Part shown: positions 60,384 to 64,000 of the stretch, one piece after another
Position numbering within the stretch: the stretch's first letter is position 1
Layout of the letters: every line of letters begins with the position of its first letter
Assembly (NCBI GenBank): GCA_017506865.1
Contig: JAFCMP010000034.1
Span: 310,001-374,000, forward strand
Length of the DNA stretch: 64,000 nucleotides
Reading direction: 5' to 3'
Source: Tribonema minus
Lineage: Eukaryota; Sar; Xanthophyceae; Tribonematales; Tribonemataceae
Notes under the pieces: generated by a model
What the model was told of the DNA's origin: nothing
Seen by the model: only the letters and a program-made list of their open reading frames with translations
Database searches by the model: none
Translations under genes and position numbers: made by a program

Positions 60384-62631
60384 CGTGCACCTGCGCTGCT
60401 GTGTGTGTGCTGGACGCTCCTCTGTGTGAGCAACACAAGTGATGCGCCTGCTGCGGCCCTCTGTATCAAGCTCTCTCAGCCAGGGAGCACGCTTCTGGTG
60501 CCGTGCCGTCGTCGGAGAGGACCACTGCTGTGCGTGTGTCGCAACGGTCCGGTGCGTGTGCTGCTGTGGCTATCCGCGTGCCCCAGTACTACTGGTGTGG
60601 GCTACAGAACACGCCCCTGGACCCTAGATTCAAAATTTCACTCCGCTCTGTGCGGGTCCCTTGGCCGTGAAGCGTGCTGAAACCGAGATTTTGATCTGAT
60701 TGGTTGGTTTTTCCCTGAGAATCCTTTCTGGGGGTCAGAGGCGACTCGAATTTGGGGTGAAGAACATGAGGCGGCCGCAGCGCCTGCGGAGGCACTGTCA
60801 AACCTACATGCACCCAGCGACCACCGGCACATCGCCATAGCTGCCTTGAGGAAAGCTGTGCAGAGGGATCCTGACACAGGCCTGCAGCGGTTCCGATTCT
60901 AGAATCCTGGCACTGCGGCCAGCTGAAGCGATGGCACACACTAACTTGAACCGCATGGCTTTGATGATGATGCAGGTGCGCCTCAGAATGCGAACTGCGC
61001 CTGCAATGATGGCGGTCATAGACGTTAACTCATAACTGCCGAGGCTCCAGCGCCTGCTAATCTACTCAGTTTGCCCTTGTGCTTGATTTTATCACACCAT
61101 CTCTGCTCTCATGACCAGGTTTGAAAAGCAAATCATGCCAATGCCACCGGGCTTCATGTGATGATGCAAATAGAAGTACTGATTGATGCAGCAGTTGCAG
61201 AGCATGCATGCACGTGACACAATGGGATATTGCCACCGCAAGGAGGCTGCCTGAGCCCTGCTTTGCCCATGTGCTGTATTCCAAGATAATCTGTAACAGT
61301 CAAAGTATGGCGTGTTGCTCTTGCTGTGGGGTTATGCCTTCCGCACAGCTTGCTTTGCATCGCATCATGACTCCTAGTCAGTGCTGTAAGCTTTTGCACG
61401 CCAGCTTGACACAGTTGCGACTGGCATGCTCCTGGCACATAACTTTCATCACCTTCTTGGAGATTGAACCAGTAGTTGTGTGAGCCCCCCTGCTGGCCCC
61501 ATGCGGTAGGTGCTGAGGCTCTTCTGCTGGTATAAGTCGATGCTCAACAGTACTGTTACGTGTGGAGCAATGCCTCAAAAGAATCGTCCCCTCTGAGCCG
61601 CGCGTGTGGCACGCAAATGCAGACCAAGAGCTGAGCTGCGCACTGCAAATCAACCATACTTGTGATGCAAAGCGAACTCTATGGGGACATGGGGAGGCAG
61701 TGCTCTGCAGTGTACGCATAGAAACGCAACGACGACCATCAACAGTATTCCTGCTGATGCCCATGTGGTGATTGCAATGGCGAAGGTGCGCTGCTTCAAG
61801 AATTTGAAGACATCACAAGCCAACACTTGGGGGGTGCTGGCCCCAATGCAACACAACAGCCGCGCTGAACAGTGCTGGGCAGTGATCCAGGAAAATCGCT
61901 ATTTGGTGTTTGGACCGCCCCCTTGACCTCAATTTCAACCTCAAGCGTGGACAGCCAGCCTGCCGTACGCAAGTGAACTGATTCCTTGCTTGAGCCAGCG
62001 ATGCGACGGCTGCATGACCTGCCGTCATGTAGTACGGTGCAATCATGTGCCGCTTTGTCTGCACGTGGCTGTGGCCGCTGCGTGAACTCCTTGCTGACGG
62101 ACACAGCAGGTGGGGCTGCGCGCAGCGAGTGCAGAGCTGCATCGACGCACAACAACTTTGCCGGCGTGGCAACCTCATGCTGAGGCGTGGCGTCACTGAT
62201 GTACGCATTGCAATACGGTTGACGCAGGCACCCGCGTGTCCTGATGCCAGAATCAGCAGGGGGGTGGTAGGCTCATGCGCAGTCTGAGCCTGTGCATTGA
62301 ATGCGCACCACACCTTGAAGTGCACCACGCAATGTGGATGCGCACCTGCAGTTGGCTGCGCGAAGCTCCATCACGCATTCTGAGGCATCCTGTCACTGAC
62401 GATGCCTGACGCGGGCTTAAAGCATTCCGTCGCAGCCAGCGCCGTACATACTGACAGCATGATGACACGACGAGTAGCGCCTCGTGCGCGCACACCAAGC
62501 GCACACGGAGGCAGCGCGCGCCAGCGCCGCCACTCCTCTGCGCAACGCACGCGCGGGCGCTCGCGCGCAGCAGCAGCCGTGGCGCCAACGTGCGCCGCTG
62601 ATGGAACAGCTCGCGCATCACCGCCATCGTG
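60384..62631. other. Intergenic, nothing recognised
   Basis: Upstream of the orphan ORF and downstream of the threonine aldolase. Several short open frames overlap on both strands with no motif or splice-supported exon. A TTCAACCTCAA word occurs near 61933. No RNA gene or element is seen. Confidence 0.5.
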
Positions 62632-64000
62632 CTAGCGTGGCGCAGGCGCCACCGCCAGCAGCACGCGCACTGCGGCGAGCGCGCGCTCCACGTCTGCGGG
62701 CCCCACGTCCAGGTGTGTCACCGCGCGCATCGTGCCGCCGTCCGCGCCGTAGCCGCCGCCCACGAGCACGCCGTGCTCGTCCGCGAGGCGCCGCGCGAAC
62801 GCCGCCGCCGCGGCGGCGCCGCTGCTGCCGCCGCCGCCGCTCTCCAGCGCAAAGTACACCATGTTGGTGCGCCGCTGCTCCTGCTGCTGCTGCTGCTGCT
62901 GCTGGTCGCCGCTACTGTCGCCGCCGAGCACGCGCACGCCGCGGATCGCCGCCAGGCCGCGCGCGAGCGCCGCGGCGTTGGCGTGATCATCGCTCAGGCG
63001 CAGGAAGTTGTTGATGAGCGCCTCGAGGCCCGCCGCGGCCAGCACGCCAGCCTGCACATAGCATGCGCAGGGAAGGCGGCGGAGAAGTCACGCTGCGTGC
63101 GCCACTGCTGTGGTTGCGGTGCAGATGCGTCCGCTCGGCACCGTCGTCGCTCGCCGTGCGTACCCCGCTTCTCACTACCAGCATGCACACATGCCTTGCA
63201 GCGCTTTGTTGGAGCACTTCATGATCCTGACCATTGGGCGCATGCCAACTACTTGACGCACACATATGTATGCACGCTCGCTGCGGCGCAACGTACCTGG
63301 CGCATGCCGCCCCCCAGCGCCTTGCGCAGCCGCCGCGCCTTCGCCACAAAGCCGGGGCTCCCCACGAGTACGGACCCCACCGGCGCGCCCAGGCCCTTGC
63401 TCAGGCAGATGGACGCGGAGTCGGCGCCCTCCAGGAGGTGCCGCATGGAGGTGCGCTGGGCTACGGCGGCGTTGGCGAGCCTGGCGCCTGCAGCGCACGC
63501 GCAGGCACACAGGCGTAGCAACGATGAAATGGTGCCAGCAATGCGACAGCTTTGGCCAACCAGTGCTCTGTATGCATTGGCCATTTATGCGCAGTGGACA
63601 GTATGTATGCAGCTGCTGCAGACTCCAAGACAAGCCGTCAGCGCGCGTCTTGTGGTGACCTCAAAGGCGCGGCATCACTGCTGCTGCTGCAAACGGTAGA
63701 TGCCCCCTGCGCCGCTCGCGTACGCGCGCACGCACCGTCGATATGCAGCTTCAAGCCGCGGTCCGCGGCGAAGCGCGCGGCGTCGTCGAGGTACGCGCGC
63801 GGCAGCGGCGCGCCGCCCGCCCTGTTGTGCGTGTTCTCGAGGCACAGGAGGCGCGAGCGCGGGCAGTGCACGTCGTCGTCGCGCAGCGCCGCCGCCACGT
63901 CGTTCAGCGCGAGCGTGCCGTCGCCGCGCTCGCGCACGCACGCGTACGACGCGCCCATGAACGCGCTCGCGCCGCCGCCCTCGTACAGGAACATGTGGCT
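62632..64000 (-). CDS. THA1: L-threonine aldolase, 3' part (5' end beyond window)
   Basis: PLP enzyme splitting L-threonine (or allo-threonine) to glycine and acetaldehyde. Exons, in order: at least 64000-63736 (continues off the window), 63487-63297 and 63051-62632, joined in phase, about 290 residues. Recognisable fold-type I aldolase motifs: [13 protein letters not shown] at the N-terminal end of the visible part, [26 protein letters not shown] (Asp contacting the PLP pyridine; codon split by the 63488-63735 intron), [14 protein letters not shown] with the Schiff-base lysine, and [16 protein letters not shown]. The last exon is the small C-terminal domain with a poly-Gln insert (about 62881-62908). 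The family is about 360-400 residues, so ~80-100 N-terminal residues are missing. No disrupted residue is seen. Confidence 0.95.

Overview
This is nuclear DNA from an intron-rich, GC-rich eukaryote, not a prokaryote. Exons are very GC-rich; introns and intergenic DNA are closer to 50% GC and full of TGCA-type words. Nearly every gene has introns with GT..AG ends (one GC..AG), and spliced reading frames join in phase. One small protein (13685-14559) begins with a signal peptide followed directly by an A-F junction, the signature of secondary (heterokont-type) plastid import. I therefore infer a photosynthetic stramenopile such as a xanthophyte, phaeophyte or relative; this rests mainly on that one presequence.

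Layout: (1) 373-2361 (+), 3' part of a cytosolic-type aminopeptidase P. (2) 4805-6246 (-), a small non-RD Ser/Thr kinase. (3) 6899-13508 (-), a 14-exon secretory-pathway DnaJ/Hsp40 whose modelled exons place hydrophobic segments inside C-terminal domain I; one of its introns holds a 526-bp inverted-repeat element. (4) 13685-14559 (+), a small plastid-targeted protein of unknown function, divergent from the DnaJ gene. (5) 15333-21018 (+), a 1,040-residue coiled-coil protein. (6) 22215-24627 (+), an ACT-domain Raf-like kinase. (7) 26617-28771 (-), an organelle-type RsmI 16S rRNA methyltransferase, only 89 bp from the divergent (8) 28861-36347 (+), a 920-residue single-pass surface protein with EGF-like and Calx-beta domains. 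An intron of (8) carries a copied fragment of kinase (2). (9) 38622-55184 (-), a Strawberry-notch (SBNO) helicase of about 2,190 residues in at least 19 exons with a PHD finger near its C-terminus. (10) 56000-57909 (+), ribosomal stalk protein P2 with a GC-AG intron. (11) 59910-60383 (-), an orphan single-exon ORF. (12) 62632-64000 (-), 3' part of a threonine aldolase.

The genes do not form one pathway. The layout is typical of a compact eukaryotic genome: divergent pairs share short upstream regions (3/4, 7/8, 9/10) and convergent pairs share 2-2.5 kb tails (1/2, 6/7, 8/9). Two genes point to organelle work (RsmI and the plastid protein) and two to chromatin or signalling (SBNO-PHD and the ACT-Raf kinase). 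Short tandem duplications of 10-130 bp and long G/C homopolymers recur across non-coding DNA; many of the homopolymers sit where polypyrimidine tracts should be. All exon models were built by eye from splice signals, phase and family conservation; no alignment or transcript evidence was available.
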